64,000 nt of DNA from Chryseobacterium ginsenosidimutans. GTDB lineage: Bacteria; Bacteroidota; Bacteroidia; Flavobacteriales; Weeksellaceae. The stretch lies in assembly GCF_024807225.1 (NCBI RefSeq), contig NZ_JANUCO010000001.1, forward strand, positions 3,782,001-3,846,000, written 5' to 3'. This document shows positions 16,138-25,315 of the stretch, piece after piece (the stretch's first letter is position 1; every line of letters starts with the position of its first letter). Below the pieces are notes generated by a model. The model saw only the letters and a program-made list of their open reading frames with translations. It had not been told where the DNA came from and searched no databases. The position numbers and the translations under genes are program-made.

Positions 16138-17907
16138 TTAATACATCTTCTCAATAAGATCTGCATATTTCTTAAGAACTACATTTCTTTTCACCTTCAA
16201 AGTCGGAGTGATTTCACCTGAATTAATATCAAAATCTGCAGGCATCAAAGTAAATTTTTTCACCTTCTCAAAATCCGATAAATGGCTTTGTAGTTCTTTT
16301 AATTTTTCTTTATAATAATCGTTTACCTTTTCGTTTTTCACGATTTCTTCCCAATTGGTAAACGTGATATTATTTTTCTTAAGAAAATCCTGCAAAAACT
16401 CAAAATTCGGAACGATCAACGCTGAAACAAACTGTCTTCCTTCCGCAATTAATACAATCTGATTGATAAAATTATTATTGGTTAAAATATTCTCAATTTG
16501 TTGCGGAGCGATATATTTTCCGTTGGAAGTTTTTAGTAAATCTTTTATTCTGTCTGTAATAATCAGGTTTCCTTTTTCGTCAAATTTCCCTGCATCACCG
16601 GTTTTAAACCAGCCATCTTCCGTGAAAACTTTCTGCGTTTCTTCAGGTTTGTTGTAATATCCTTTCATGATACCGTCTCCTTTTGCCTGAATTTCATCAT
16701 TTTCACCGATACGAATTTCAACGCTTGGTAAAGGAAGTCCGCAAGTTCCGTGCTCAAAATGAGTCAGAGGAAATGCTGTTAAAGTTGCTGTAGTTTCCGT
16801 CAAACCATAACCAACCGTGATATGAAGTCCCATTGCTTCAAACAATTGCGTTACATCGGGGGAAACCGAAGCTCCTCCACAAGGCATAAACCAAAGTCTT
16901 CCGCCCATTTTTTCCTTTACTTTATTAAAAACCAAAGCATCGGCAACCGAATGCTTCATCATCAATCCAAAAGGAACTGACTGCTCTTTTCTTTTTAATT
17001 CCGAAACCTGTTTTCCTACTTCTATTGCCCAGTCGAATATTTTTTTCTTTACTGATGAACCTTCTTCTGCTTTTTCCAATACTCCGGCGTAGACTTTCTG
17101 GAAAAATCTCGGAACAGCACACATCATCGTCGGTTTTACTTCCTCTAATGCTTTTGCGATATTTTTAGGATCTTCAAGGAAATAAACTCTTGCGCCACCG
17201 TACAGACAAAGCAAACTCCAGCTTCTTTCAAAAACGTGAGTTAACGGTAAAAACGCTAGTGAAAGCTCTTCCTCAAAATTTTTAAACTTAAAAAATTCAA
17301 AGTGCGCATCGAAAGCTTTGATGAAATTTCCGTGAGTTAATATCACTCCTTTCGGTGTTCCTGTTGTTCCGGAAGTATAAATTAATGTGGCGATATCGTC
17401 ATATTCTTTCTTGCAAAATTCAGACTTAACGGAAGATTTTGCAATGAAATCCTCTAAATAAAAACTACTGAATTCTTTCTTGATCCAGACCGCTTTTTTA
17501 GAAATAATAATGGTTTCAAGACTATTTTCTTCCTTTTTTAAAATATCTAAAGAAGCATCATATTGAGCCTGATCTCCGACCAAAATAATTTTTGCCCCGG
17601 AATCTTTGACGATATATTCTGCCTGTTCAGCATTGTTCGTTGAATAAATCGGAACCGTAACTGCACCGATTGAAAGTGCCGCCAAATCAAAAATCATCCA
17701 TTCGGAGGAATTTTCTGCATAAATGGCAACTTTATCATTTTCCTGAATTCCTGCATTGATCAATGCATTGGCTGTTTTAGAAATAATTTCACTGAATTTT
17801 TGCCAGCTCAATTCCTTCCAACCTGCATCTTTCTTTTTAAATCCAATTGCAGATTTTATAGCATGTTTTTCTACATTTTTTTTGATAATTGCCTCTGCAA
17901 GATTCAT
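16138..17907 (-). CDS. Long-chain fatty acid-CoA ligase (AMP-forming)
   Basis: This 589-residue adenylate-forming enzyme has the AMP motif LIYTSGTTGTPKGVILTHGN at about 178-197, GYGLTETTATLTAFP, DGWFKTGDAGKFDEKGNL and DRIKDLLKTSNGKYIAPQQI. The length and the motif spacing fit FadD15/FAA1-type ligases. It activates fatty acids to acyl-CoA for lipid synthesis or degradation, at the inner face of the membrane. Its start overlaps the stop of the upstream epimerase-like gene by 4 bp (ATGA), so the two are translated together. Confidence 0.9.
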   Translation of the reverse strand: MNLAEAIIKKNVEKHAIKSAIGFKKKDAGWKELSWQKFSEIISKTANALINAGIQENDKVAIYAENSSEWMIFDLAALSIGAVTVPIYSTNNAEQAEYIVKDSGAKIILVGDQAQYDASLDILKKEENSLETIIISKKAVWIKKEFSSFYLEDFIAKSSVKSEFCKKEYDDIATLIYTSGTTGTPKGVILTHGNFIKAFDAHFEFFKFKNFEEELSLAFLPLTHVFERSWSLLCLYGGARVYFLEDPKNIAKALEEVKPTMMCAVPRFFQKVYAGVLEKAEEGSSVKKKIFDWAIEVGKQVSELKRKEQSVPFGLMMKHSVADALVFNKVKEKMGGRLWFMPCGGASVSPDVTQLFEAMGLHITVGYGLTETTATLTAFPLTHFEHGTCGLPLPSVEIRIGENDEIQAKGDGIMKGYYNKPEETQKVFTEDGWFKTGDAGKFDEKGNLIITDRIKDLLKTSNGKYIAPQQIENILTNNNFINQIVLIAEGRQFVSALIVPNFEFLQDFLKKNNITFTNWEEIVKNEKVNDYYKEKLKELQSHLSDFEKVKKFTLMPADFDINSGEITPTLKVKRNVVLKKYADLIEKMY

Positions 17908-18920
17908 TTCTTCAACTTTTTATCGTTAATATAATTATTCAAATGAAAATCAACACTTTCTGAAACAGAAATAAATTGAAAATTCAATTTATCTTTAATT
18001 TTTTGATTTGAAATCACATTGAGCCCGGAAATAGCCTCAATATTCGTTTTCGTAATCATTCTCAATTTAGGAATCAGCCATCCGAACAAAATATTTGCCC
18101 ATCTTCCCAAATTCAACAGAAATTTTGACAATATTTTAGCTTCTTTTAACCCTAATTTTGATCTGATCTGCTTTCCTAATTCTGCATACCCTTTATTTTC
18201 AGAAACGATGATAAAACGCTCTCCGAAAATATTCTTCTCCATTAATTCTATTGAAATCTTGGCAACATCTCTTACGTCAACATAACTCGTTCCGCCGGAA
18301 AATGTAAAGCCATTCTTTTCAAAAGTCGGACAAATATCTCCGCTGCTGTTTCCCCAGTTTCCGCTTCCGATAATCATTCCGGGATTGATGATAACGACAT
18401 TCAAACCTTCTGCAGAAGCTCTCCACGCTTCCATTTCAGAAAGATGTTTTGATAAAGAATAGGCTGAATGTTCTAATTTTGGATTAAAATCAGATTCTTC
18501 GTCCAATTCTCCTTTTTCATTAAAATTATCAAGCACAGCAATCGAACTTACGTGAAGAAATTTTTTAACACCTGAATTTTCGCAGGTATACAAAAGATTT
18601 TCTGTCCCTTTTATGTTGGTGTGATATATTTCTTTTTCATCTTTGGGATGAAAACTCACTTTTGCAGCGCAATGATAGACCTCATCGACATCTTTTAACA
18701 TGTTTTGCAGCGCATTGACATCATTAAAATCTACATCAACCCATTCAATTTTATTGAAAAAATCGTCGGGATTCTCCGTATAAAATGTATAGGAATGCCT
18801 TACTTCGTTTAAATTGCTTGTCGGTCTTTTTGCTGCACGCACGTTTTTTCCCTTTTTTAAAAGTTCCAAAACGATTACTCTGCCCAAAATTCCGGTCGCC
18901 CCCGTTACAAAAACCATCAA
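17904..18920 (-). CDS. NAD-dependent epimerase/dehydratase family protein
   Basis: The 338-residue extended short-chain dehydrogenase starts with the nucleotide-binding loop VFVTGATGILGRVIV (GxxGxxG). It has the catalytic YSLSKHLSE (YxxxK) at about 153-161 and HVSSIAV before it. The substrate is unclear; similar proteins act on sugars, dihydroflavonol-like compounds or steroids. It overlaps the acyl-CoA ligase gene by 4 bp, which hints at a lipid-related role, but that is inference. An ATG ATG start is present; either may be used. Confidence 0.83.
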   Translation of the reverse strand: MMVFVTGATGILGRVIVLELLKKGKNVRAAKRPTSNLNEVRHSYTFYTENPDDFFNKIEWVDVDFNDVNALQNMLKDVDEVYHCAAKVSFHPKDEKEIYHTNIKGTENLLYTCENSGVKKFLHVSSIAVLDNFNEKGELDEESDFNPKLEHSAYSLSKHLSEMEAWRASAEGLNVVIINPGMIIGSGNWGNSSGDICPTFEKNGFTFSGGTSYVDVRDVAKISIELMEKNIFGERFIIVSENKGYAELGKQIRSKLGLKEAKILSKFLLNLGRWANILFGWLIPKLRMITKTNIEAISGLNVISNQKIKDKLNFQFISVSESVDFHLNNYINDKKLKK

Positions 18921-19057
18921 TTATTTTTACTTGGTTGACTAAATTATGATAATATTCTACGTTATGCAAATTTGCGATTTTTAAAGGAGAATTCAATTTT
19001 TTAAAATGATAAAAACGGCAAAAGTCACAAAAGTTTTTTAAATATTTAAGTTATTTT

Positions 19058-19123
19058 AAGTTTTGGCTAAAGCCTTTATTCGCCCTTAAAAAGAAAACGG
19101 GCCAAAGCCCGTTCCTATCGATG
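19058..19123. repeat. Dispersed palindromic repeat containing a terminator hairpin
   Basis: The stretch starts with AAGTTTTGGCTAAAGCC and ends with CCCGTTCCTATCGATG. Similar ends occur at 54182-54270. Inside, AACGGGC and GCCCGTT form a hairpin followed on the minus strand by a T run, so it can end the ATP-grasp operon transcript. Confidence 0.6.
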
Positions 19124-19160
19124 AAAATATTTCGTTTTAAAGCAATATTTTAATTTAAAT

Positions 19161-20165
19161 TTAAGACAAAACCATGTTATTTCTTCTTGGTGCTTTATCA
19201 CACAAAAGATCTGCGATGCTTTTAGAAATTTGGTTTTCTTCAGTAAGATTATCCAGCCAGAAAAATTCTCCGGCAGCGTTGATCTCGATGAAATAATATT
19301 CATCTTTAGGAGAAACGATAACGTCGATCGCTCCATAATCTACGTGATAGACATCTAAAAGTTCCAGCAATTTTGCCTCAATATCTGTTGGAAGATCTGT
19401 TGGAATCCATTTATCGATAAGGTTTACGCCATCTTTTCTCCAGTCGATTTTTGCTTTTTCAGATTGTTGAGAATCGATTTCAAAAGCATACACATCACGA
19501 CCTACAATGGTTACACGAAGTTCTTTTTTCTTCTCAATTTTCTTTTGAAACTGCATCGGACAATACAAAAGCGTATCTAATTCTTCTAACTTCTCTTCAT
19601 TGATAACATTAGTGAAAACCACACTTTCAACACCTTCTTCGTAAATAGCAAAACCGGTCTGCATTTTTGCCACAACATCTTTATGCTTTAAAACGAACTG
19701 CCTTGCTTCTTCAGGACTGTTGGTAATCGTAGTTTCAGGAATTTTTAACCCTATTTTATCAGCTATTTTTAACTGTTCTTCTTTGCTGTCGAGTCTTCTG
19801 TACACACTTGGTTTCCCCAGAGAATACACATCTATCGATTCTAAAAACCCAAAAAGTGTATTGCGGACTTCTCCCATTGCAGCACCGTAAAATTTAGGAT
19901 CTAATTCTTCTCTCAAACCATTTCCCATATTGTAAGCCCTTCTGTACCAAACTGCTGCAATATCATCTAAACGATGTTTTTTTTCAGGAGTTTCAAGGAT
20001 GGTGACCCATTCTCCGTCCTGAAAACTGGTTGATAATTTATTTTTAATCGGATAATCATCTACGTCGAAACGAATGACTTCACAGTTGTTTTTATCGATA
20101 TATTCAGTTACTTTTTCAATTGAAAAATTATCTCCTGTATGGGTAATTATTAAAATTTTATTCAT
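19161..20165 (-). CDS. MvdD/MdnC-family ATP-grasp peptide ligase
   Basis: The 334-residue protein opens with KILIITHTGDNFSIEKVTEY, has the AVWYRRAYN motif of microviridin ATP-grasp ligases at about 71-79, and ends with the ATP-grasp metal site YYFIEINAAGEFFWLD. Enzymes of this family link Thr/Ser side chains to Asp/Glu carboxylates in a precursor peptide (graspetides). The gene overlaps the upstream ATP-grasp gene by 8 bp and follows three precursor genes whose leaders carry the ligase-binding PFFASFLE motif. It is probably the ring-forming esterase-type ligase of the pair; which linkage it makes is inferred. Confidence 0.85.
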   Translation of the reverse strand: MNKILIITHTGDNFSIEKVTEYIDKNNCEVIRFDVDDYPIKNKLSTSFQDGEWVTILETPEKKHRLDDIAAVWYRRAYNMGNGLREELDPKFYGAAMGEVRNTLFGFLESIDVYSLGKPSVYRRLDSKEEQLKIADKIGLKIPETTITNSPEEARQFVLKHKDVVAKMQTGFAIYEEGVESVVFTNVINEEKLEELDTLLYCPMQFQKKIEKKKELRVTIVGRDVYAFEIDSQQSEKAKIDWRKDGVNLIDKWIPTDLPTDIEAKLLELLDVYHVDYGAIDVIVSPKDEYYFIEINAAGEFFWLDNLTEENQISKSIADLLCDKAPRRNNMVLS

Positions 20166-21114
20166 TGGTTTTCATTCTTTTTATAAGGTTATCGGCAATT
20201 CTTTCTGCAATTGGGAAATTTAATTCTTTTTGGAGCATTCCCCATTCTCCCTGCGGATTTACTTCAAGGAAATAATAATTTCCGTCTTTTCCTTTGATCA
20301 TATCGATGGCTCCGATGTACAGTCCCATTTCTTTCATCATTAATGTAAGATTTTCTTTAATCTTTTCAGGCAAATCATAATCTGACCAGAAATAATCTCC
20401 GTGAGCAAACCGCCAGTCGACATTTTCGCTGTTATTGATTTTTCCTGTAAAAAATTCTCCATCCATATAGACAATTCTTAGTTCATATTCTTTGTCGATA
20501 TAAGGCTGGAAAATCATCGGACAATACGCAATATCAGCAATATCTTCTAAAGAGTTTTCATCAATAATATTCGTTGAAAGCATATTCTCTCCACTCATTG
20601 ATTTTGAAATCGCTCCGTGAAGTTTTGCCACCATTTTTCCGTTACAATTTTCATGGAAAAAAATGGTGATTTTCTCCGAATCATTGGAAAAAATCGTTTT
20701 GGGAATCGTTAAATTATTCTTTTGAGCAATCTTCAATTGAAACATTTTATTGCCATCAATTTTATTTTCATTTTCTAAAGGATTGATCCATGGAACATCC
20801 TGTAAAATAGTGAAAAGATTGTATCTGAGACTCGAATATTCTTTCAAAAAAATCTTTGTATAGCTTTCATCTAATTCTTCAGGAACACTTATTCCCCACG
20901 ATTTTCTATGCCAAACTGCTTTTATTTCTTTGGAATTAACGGTATTTCCGGATTCATCTGTCAGTTCAAAAAAATCTTCATTCATACTGATTTTCTGAAG
21001 ATGATTCAAACGATCAGAATTTAATCTGAAAAACGGAATATTTTTCGTTTTTAAATAGTCAAAAAAGATATCGATGTTGTAAAAATCCCGGGAATGCGTA
21101 ATACAGAGAATCAT
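20158..21114 (-). CDS. MvdC/MdnB-like ATP-grasp peptide ligase
   Basis: This 318-residue protein is the second ATP-grasp ligase of the graspetide cluster. It starts with ILCITHSRDFYNIDIFFDYL, has AVWHRKSWG where its partner has AVWYRR, and ends with YYFLEVNPQGEWGML, the metal- and ATP-binding loop. It overlaps the following ligase gene by 8 bp. A hairpin with a T run lies between it and the last precursor gene. It probably adds a second type or set of cross-links to the same precursors. Confidence 0.83.
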   Translation of the reverse strand: MILCITHSRDFYNIDIFFDYLKTKNIPFFRLNSDRLNHLQKISMNEDFFELTDESGNTVNSKEIKAVWHRKSWGISVPEELDESYTKIFLKEYSSLRYNLFTILQDVPWINPLENENKIDGNKMFQLKIAQKNNLTIPKTIFSNDSEKITIFFHENCNGKMVAKLHGAISKSMSGENMLSTNIIDENSLEDIADIAYCPMIFQPYIDKEYELRIVYMDGEFFTGKINNSENVDWRFAHGDYFWSDYDLPEKIKENLTLMMKEMGLYIGAIDMIKGKDGNYYFLEVNPQGEWGMLQKELNFPIAERIADNLIKRMKTNE

Positions 21115-21130
21115 TTGCTGATTTTTTATT

Positions 21131-21163
21131 AAAAAAGGAAACTTAGAGTGTAAGTTTCCTTTA
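21131..21163 (-). terminator. Attenuator-like hairpin between precursor and ligase genes
   Basis: On the minus strand AAAGGAAACTTA pairs perfectly with TAAGTTTCCTTT around a 5-base loop, followed by a run of T. It lies between the third precursor gene (ends 21209) and the first ligase gene (starts 21114). It would let most transcripts stop after the precursors while some continue into the ligases. Confidence 0.7.
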
Positions 21164-21208
21164 ATGTTTTACTATGTAAATTTGTCGTTTTTAATAACAA
21201 ATTACTTT

Positions 21209-21430
21209 TTATACAGTTGGAACATCATCGTCACCATCTGAAGGATATTTCATGGTATGTGCCATATCCAAAGTTGGTTTAGTTGGCTGATCTGTGATTT
21301 TTGCAGTGATTACACCGTCTTGTGTTGCAATAGTCACATCCGTTCCTCCTTTAATTTTTTCAGGATCCTGAAGTTGTTTTTCTAAAAATGAAGCGAAAAA
21401 CGGCTTCTTTTTTGAATCTTTGTTTTTCAT
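21209..21430 (-). CDS. Graspetide (microviridin-like) precursor peptide 3
   Basis: The 73-residue precursor begins with a charged leader containing PFFASFLEKQLQDPEKIKGG, the recognition helix of microviridin precursors (consensus PFFARFLE). After the GG come Thr/Asp-rich segments (IATQDGVITAKITDQP) and a terminal core TMKYPSDGDDD, which matches the T-K-Y-P-S-D pattern whose Thr, Ser and acidic residues form ester rings. It is the last and shortest of three paralogues upstream of the two ligases. Confidence 0.87.
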   Translation of the reverse strand: MKNKDSKKKPFFASFLEKQLQDPEKIKGGTDVTIATQDGVITAKITDQPTKPTLDMAHTMKYPSDGDDDVPTV

Positions 21431-21456
21431 AATGTCTGTATGTTATTGGGTAGTTT

Positions 21457-21732
21457 TTAAGGATGATAAGGCTCTAATCCAGGACCTCCAGGATTGAAAC
21501 CACCTTCATCATTATCAGACGGATACTTCAACGTTACCGGAGTATCAGCTGCAGGAGTCGTTGTAGGGTTGTCTGAAGTTTTAAGCGTAAACACGGTATC
21601 CATAGTTGGAAGTGTTACAACGTCACCAGTTGGGCTCGAAGATAAACCTCCTCCTTGAATTTCTTCTGGATTTTGAATTTGCTTCTCTAAAAATGAAGCG
21701 AAAAACGGCTTTTTTTTGTCGTTGTTTTTCAT
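21457..21732 (-). CDS. Graspetide (microviridin-like) precursor peptide 2
   Basis: The 91-residue precursor has the same leader motif (PFFASFLEKQIQNPEEIQGG) as its neighbours. It contains a degenerate core-like segment (FTLKTSDNP) before the full core TLKYPSDNDEGG, and a unique Gly/Pro-rich tail (FNPGGPGLEPYHP). The repeat of TLKxSD suggests more than one ring-forming core on one leader. It is 26 bp from the next precursor gene. Confidence 0.87.
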   Translation of the reverse strand: MKNNDKKKPFFASFLEKQIQNPEEIQGGGLSSSPTGDVVTLPTMDTVFTLKTSDNPTTTPAADTPVTLKYPSDNDEGGFNPGGPGLEPYHP

Positions 21733-21775
21733 AATGTTTTGTAATTTGAATTTGTTAGTATATGGTCAAGTTTTT

Positions 21776-22018
21776 TTAGATTTCATTTCCACCTTCGTCT
21801 CCGTCTGATGGGTATTTCATGGTCTGAGCCGTATCCAAAGTAGGCTTTGTCGGGCTATCCTGAAGAGAAGTAGTTACTGAATCCTTAAGTGGTGCCGTAG
21901 AATTATCCTGCAAAGCAGTAGTAATCGTTCCCGATCCACCTTTGATTTTCTCAGGATCTTCAACTTGTCTTTCTAAAAATGAAGCGAAGAACGGCTTTTT
22001 CGTTTTTTTGTTTTCCAT
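21776..22018 (-). CDS. Graspetide (microviridin-like) precursor peptide 1
   Basis: The first gene of the cluster encodes 80 residues. It has the leader PFFASFLERQVEDPEKIKGG, a middle with short Thr-to-Asp units (TTALQDN, TAPLKDS, TTSLQDS), and the core TMKYPSDGDEGG. The spacing of the Thr/Asp pairs suggests several small cores. Its relatives in Chryseobacterium are known as chryseoviridins, multi-core graspetides that include protease inhibitors. No dedicated exporter or acetyltransferase gene is adjacent. Confidence 0.87.
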   Translation of the reverse strand: MENKKTKKPFFASFLERQVEDPEKIKGGSGTITTALQDNSTAPLKDSVTTSLQDSPTKPTLDTAQTMKYPSDGDEGGNEI

Positions 22019-22135
22019 AGTATTAATATTTAGTTATTTAGAGAAAACTAAAGTATTAAAAAAAATTCACACAAGGAAGAATAAAATCCCACTTTAAGAA
22101 AACTTTAACAAATTCAAACCAATAACGACATTATA

Positions 22136-22915
22136 TTAATTAATATTCAAAAACTCTTTAACAACATTAGCAAAATCAACAGGATTCTCTGCCTGAACCC
22201 AATGTCCTGCATTTTTCACCGTTACAATTTTAGCTTTTGGAAACTGCTGTTTTATAGCAAATTCGTCTTGTGGAAGAATATAGTTTGATTTTTGTCCTGC
22301 AATGAATAAAGTTTCGCCTTCAAAAACGCCAAATTTTATAGCATTTGAAACGAATTGATTGTATTTTTCGGACAACGTTTTAAGATTAAATCTCCACTCA
22401 AGTTTCTTATTATCGTCCCAATATAGATTTTTCGTTAAAAACTGAATCGTAGATTTTTCCGGAATGTATTGACTTAAAACCGCTTCCACTTCATTTCTGG
22501 AATTAACCGTATCAAAATCAACTGTTTCCAACGCTTTAATAATCCCTTGATGATGTGGAGGATACGCTTTCGGAGAAATATCGACAACAATCAATTTTTC
22601 AACTTTTTCGGGATATTTTATGGCAAATTGCATCACTGCTTTTCCGCCCAGAGAATGTCCCAAAATGTGCGCTTTTTCCATTCCGTAATGATCCATATAG
22701 CGAAGAATATCGTCCGCAAGATCATCATGTGACATCTCTTCCGAATGAAAACTTCTTCCGTGATTTCGAAGATCAATTAAATGAGTAGGCAAAAATTCTC
22801 CAAAATCTTTACCGAAAGTTCCCCAATTATCAAGCATTCCAAACAATCCGTGGAATACCAAAAGCGGTGTCGACGAAAGATTTTCGCCAAATATTTTTGA
22901 ATTTAAAATTTCCAT
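22136..22915 (-). CDS. Alpha/beta hydrolase (YbfF-like esterase)
   Basis: This 259-residue alpha/beta hydrolase has VFHGLFGMLDNWG at about 20-32, LIDLRNHGRSFHSEEM, the nucleophile elbow ILGHSLGGKAVMQ with the catalytic Ser at about 97, a DISPK strand and the catalytic His in NAGHWVQAENP. The pattern is that of YbfF/ABHD11-type esterases, which act on short acyl esters. It lies upstream of the graspetide precursors on the same strand, with 117 bp between, and has no obvious link to them. Confidence 0.85.
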   Translation of the reverse strand: MEILNSKIFGENLSSTPLLVFHGLFGMLDNWGTFGKDFGEFLPTHLIDLRNHGRSFHSEEMSHDDLADDILRYMDHYGMEKAHILGHSLGGKAVMQFAIKYPEKVEKLIVVDISPKAYPPHHQGIIKALETVDFDTVNSRNEVEAVLSQYIPEKSTIQFLTKNLYWDDNKKLEWRFNLKTLSEKYNQFVSNAIKFGVFEGETLFIAGQKSNYILPQDEFAIKQQFPKAKIVTVKNAGHWVQAENPVDFANVVKEFLNIN

Positions 22916-23013
22916 TTTTTAGATATTAGATGTTAGATTTCAGATCCTAGATTACAAATTGACCGTTACATTTTCAGTCTGATATCTGGAATCTATTATC
23001 TGCTGTCTATAAT

Positions 23014-23733
23014 TTACCATTTTGCTAATCTTTTCAAATACGCCTGAACCGTGTTTTCCAATCCCATGTACAGCGCTTCGGAAACCAAAGCATGACCGAT
23101 GGAAACCTCCAGTAAATTCGGGATATTATCTGCAAAATATTTTAAATTGTCTAAGCTTAAATCGTGACCTGCATTTACTCCTAACCCAAATTCAGCAGCG
23201 ATAACTGCGGTGTCATAATAAGGTTTTATTGCAGATTCTTTATTTACAGTATAGTTTTTTGCGTAAGCTTCCGTATATAATTCAATTCTGTCTGCACCAC
23301 TTTTTGCGGCATATTCTACCAATTCCGGAGTCGGATCTAGGAAAATAGAAGAACGGATTCCTGCATTTTTAAACTCAGCAATGATTTCTGTAAGAAAATC
23401 CAGGTGCTTTTTCGTATCCCAACCGGCGTTTGAAGTGATCGCATCATCTGCATCGGGAACCAATGTTACCTGCTCCGGCTTTACTTCCAAAACCATGTCA
23501 ATAAATGAACGGTGAGGATTTCCTTCGATATTAAATTCCGTGGTAACCAACGGTTTCAGGTCATAAACATCTTTTCTTGTAATGTGTCTTTCATCGGGTC
23601 TCGGATGGATCGTAATTCCCTGTCCGCCAAACTCCTGAATTTTAATTGCAGCTTCCGTTACACTTGGCGTTTCGCCTCCTCTTGCATTTCTTATCGTTGC
23701 AATTTTATTAATGTTTACACTTAGTTTTGTCAT
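23014..23733 (-). CDS. pdxJ: Pyridoxine 5'-phosphate synthase
   Basis: The 239-residue TIM-barrel enzyme has LSVNINKIATIRNARGGETP at the N-terminus, GITIHPRPDERHI at about 36-48, the phosphate-binding GVNAGHDLSLDNL and SIGHALVSEALYMGLE near the end. It condenses 3-amino-1-hydroxyacetone phosphate with deoxyxylulose phosphate to make PNP, in vitamin B6 synthesis. It lies 99 bp upstream of the hydrolase gene, and the gap contains short TTAGAT-like repeats. Confidence 0.94.
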   Translation of the reverse strand: MTKLSVNINKIATIRNARGGETPSVTEAAIKIQEFGGQGITIHPRPDERHITRKDVYDLKPLVTTEFNIEGNPHRSFIDMVLEVKPEQVTLVPDADDAITSNAGWDTKKHLDFLTEIIAEFKNAGIRSSIFLDPTPELVEYAAKSGADRIELYTEAYAKNYTVNKESAIKPYYDTAVIAAEFGLGVNAGHDLSLDNLKYFADNIPNLLEVSIGHALVSEALYMGLENTVQAYLKRLAKW

Positions 23734-23754
23734 TTTTTAGTCTGTTTTTAAGCG

Positions 23755-23876
23755 GGAAGATGGATGTACGGAGATGGAAGTCTCTCGTAACTCTGCATAT
23801 TCCTGTTATGCTTACTTTTACCTATTTACAAATGGAAGATCGCGGAATGCAGAAAAACTTCCAGCATCCATCTTCC
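23755..23876. repeat. Intergenic inverted repeat (GGAAGATGGATG type)
   Basis: GGAAGATGGATG (23755-23766) is repeated inverted at 23865-23876 (CATCCATCTTCC). A related stretch occurs at 55184-55210. No gene is seen in the 150 bp between pdxJ and the MscS gene. Confidence 0.55.
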
Positions 23877-23883
23877 AACTTTT

Positions 23884-25150
23884 TTAAACTTTTATATTTA
23901 TCTGCATCACCTGCAGTTCAAATTCTTTTGAAGCAACCAGCAAATGGTCAAAAATATCTGCCTGAATCCGTTCAAAATGCTCCCATTCCGAATCATTGGC
24001 AAAACAGTAGATTTCCAATGGTAAACCTTGCGGAGTAATGTCTAACTGACGAACCATCCTCATTTCCTCATGATCTACATCGGGATCATTTTCGATATAT
24101 CTCTGAGCATAATGTCTAAAGACACCGATATTGGTAAGTTGCCTTCCATTAACGATTTTATCGTTGTGTTTCAGATTTTCTTTTTCTTTTCTTAATTCAT
24201 TATTTTTCCCTTCAAGGTACTCTGAAATAAGATTAATTTCTTTTAACCTCTCAATATCTTCTTCCGTTAAAAATTTAAAAGAATTAATATTAAAATAAAT
24301 TGATTTCTTAATCCTTCTTGTTTTCGATTCAGACATCACCTGAAGGTTTCTGATCTCCGTTGTCAGCAAATCATACGTAGGAATTGTAGAAACTGTTTTA
24401 TCGAAATTCGTAATTTTTGTAGTTAAAAGACTGATGTCTAGAATATTTCCTTCAATGTTGTATTTTGGAATACCGATCCAGTCGCCCACTTTTAAACTTT
24501 TTGAGGTTGAGACATGAATCCCCGTTACAAATCCTAAAATCGTATCCCGGAAAACCAACACCAAAACTGCCGTAATCGCCCCTAAACTTCCGACAATCGT
24601 TGAACCTTTTATCCCAAAAATAACACAGATACCTACAATTGAAAAAATGAAAATCCCCAGAATTTTCATCGTTTCGGAGATGGCGTTCAGAGCCATTATT
24701 TTGTAGAAATCCTGTTTAATGATAAAATAATTTCTAAAAGCTGTTAATCCCCGATATAACATTCCCGCAAAAATCAAAACAAGACCCAAATTCACCGACC
24801 TGATAATGAATTTTGTTGTGTTTCTTAATGCTCCGGAAAATATGGATTCATGAATACTGCCAATTACCAGTAAAGCAACAAGATGTGCAATGGAATTTGT
24901 AATCTTAGATTGATAAATTGATTTCATAATAGGAAATTTATCCTGATTATGAAAAAAACGAGAGATATTATTGATAATTAGCTTAAAAACAAAATCTATT
25001 ATCAAAAATATTGCAGTGAGTAAGATCAACTTTACAACCATGTGAAACATCCAAGCCATACCGTTTGGTGAAATTTTGGTTATATAGACATAGAGAGGTT
25101 TCACTGAGTTCCTGCAAAAAGTCTTTCGTTTCTTGTAATTGGTCATTCAT
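23884..25150 (-). CDS. MscS-type mechanosensitive channel with an apparent N-terminal frameshift
   Basis: Most of the protein (from LYVYITKISPNG) is one frame: four to five membrane helices and then a conserved MscS pore/beta domain with KGSTIVGSLGAITAVLVLVF, FRDTILGFVTG and WIGIPKYNIEG. It opens under membrane tension to release solutes. The frame as written starts at 25146 (MTNYKKRKTFCRN), which looks unnatural. The neighbouring frame from 25150 gives MNDQLQETKDFLQELSE. Removing one T from the TTT at 25099-25101 joins it to PLYVYI, giving 421 residues. The -7 box 5 bp before 25150 supports the latter start. Confidence 0.8.
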
Positions 25151-25155
25151 TATGG

Positions 25156-25163
25156 CAAATTTA
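25156..25163 (-). promoter_or_regulatory. -7 promoter box for the MscS gene, leaderless
   Basis: The minus strand reads TAAATTTG and is followed 5 bp later by the ATG at 25150. No clear -33 TTG was found. Confidence 0.4.
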
Positions 25164-25315
25164 ATAAAATTTAGATTCACTTTAACCCTAATAAAATAGG
25201 AATTTTTAGCAATATTAAACAGAAATCGTTACCGATTATTTAAAATAATTTAAAAAACAAAACACATTTAATAAAAATTTATTAATTTAGTATTCTAATC
25301 ACAAAACTATAATCT

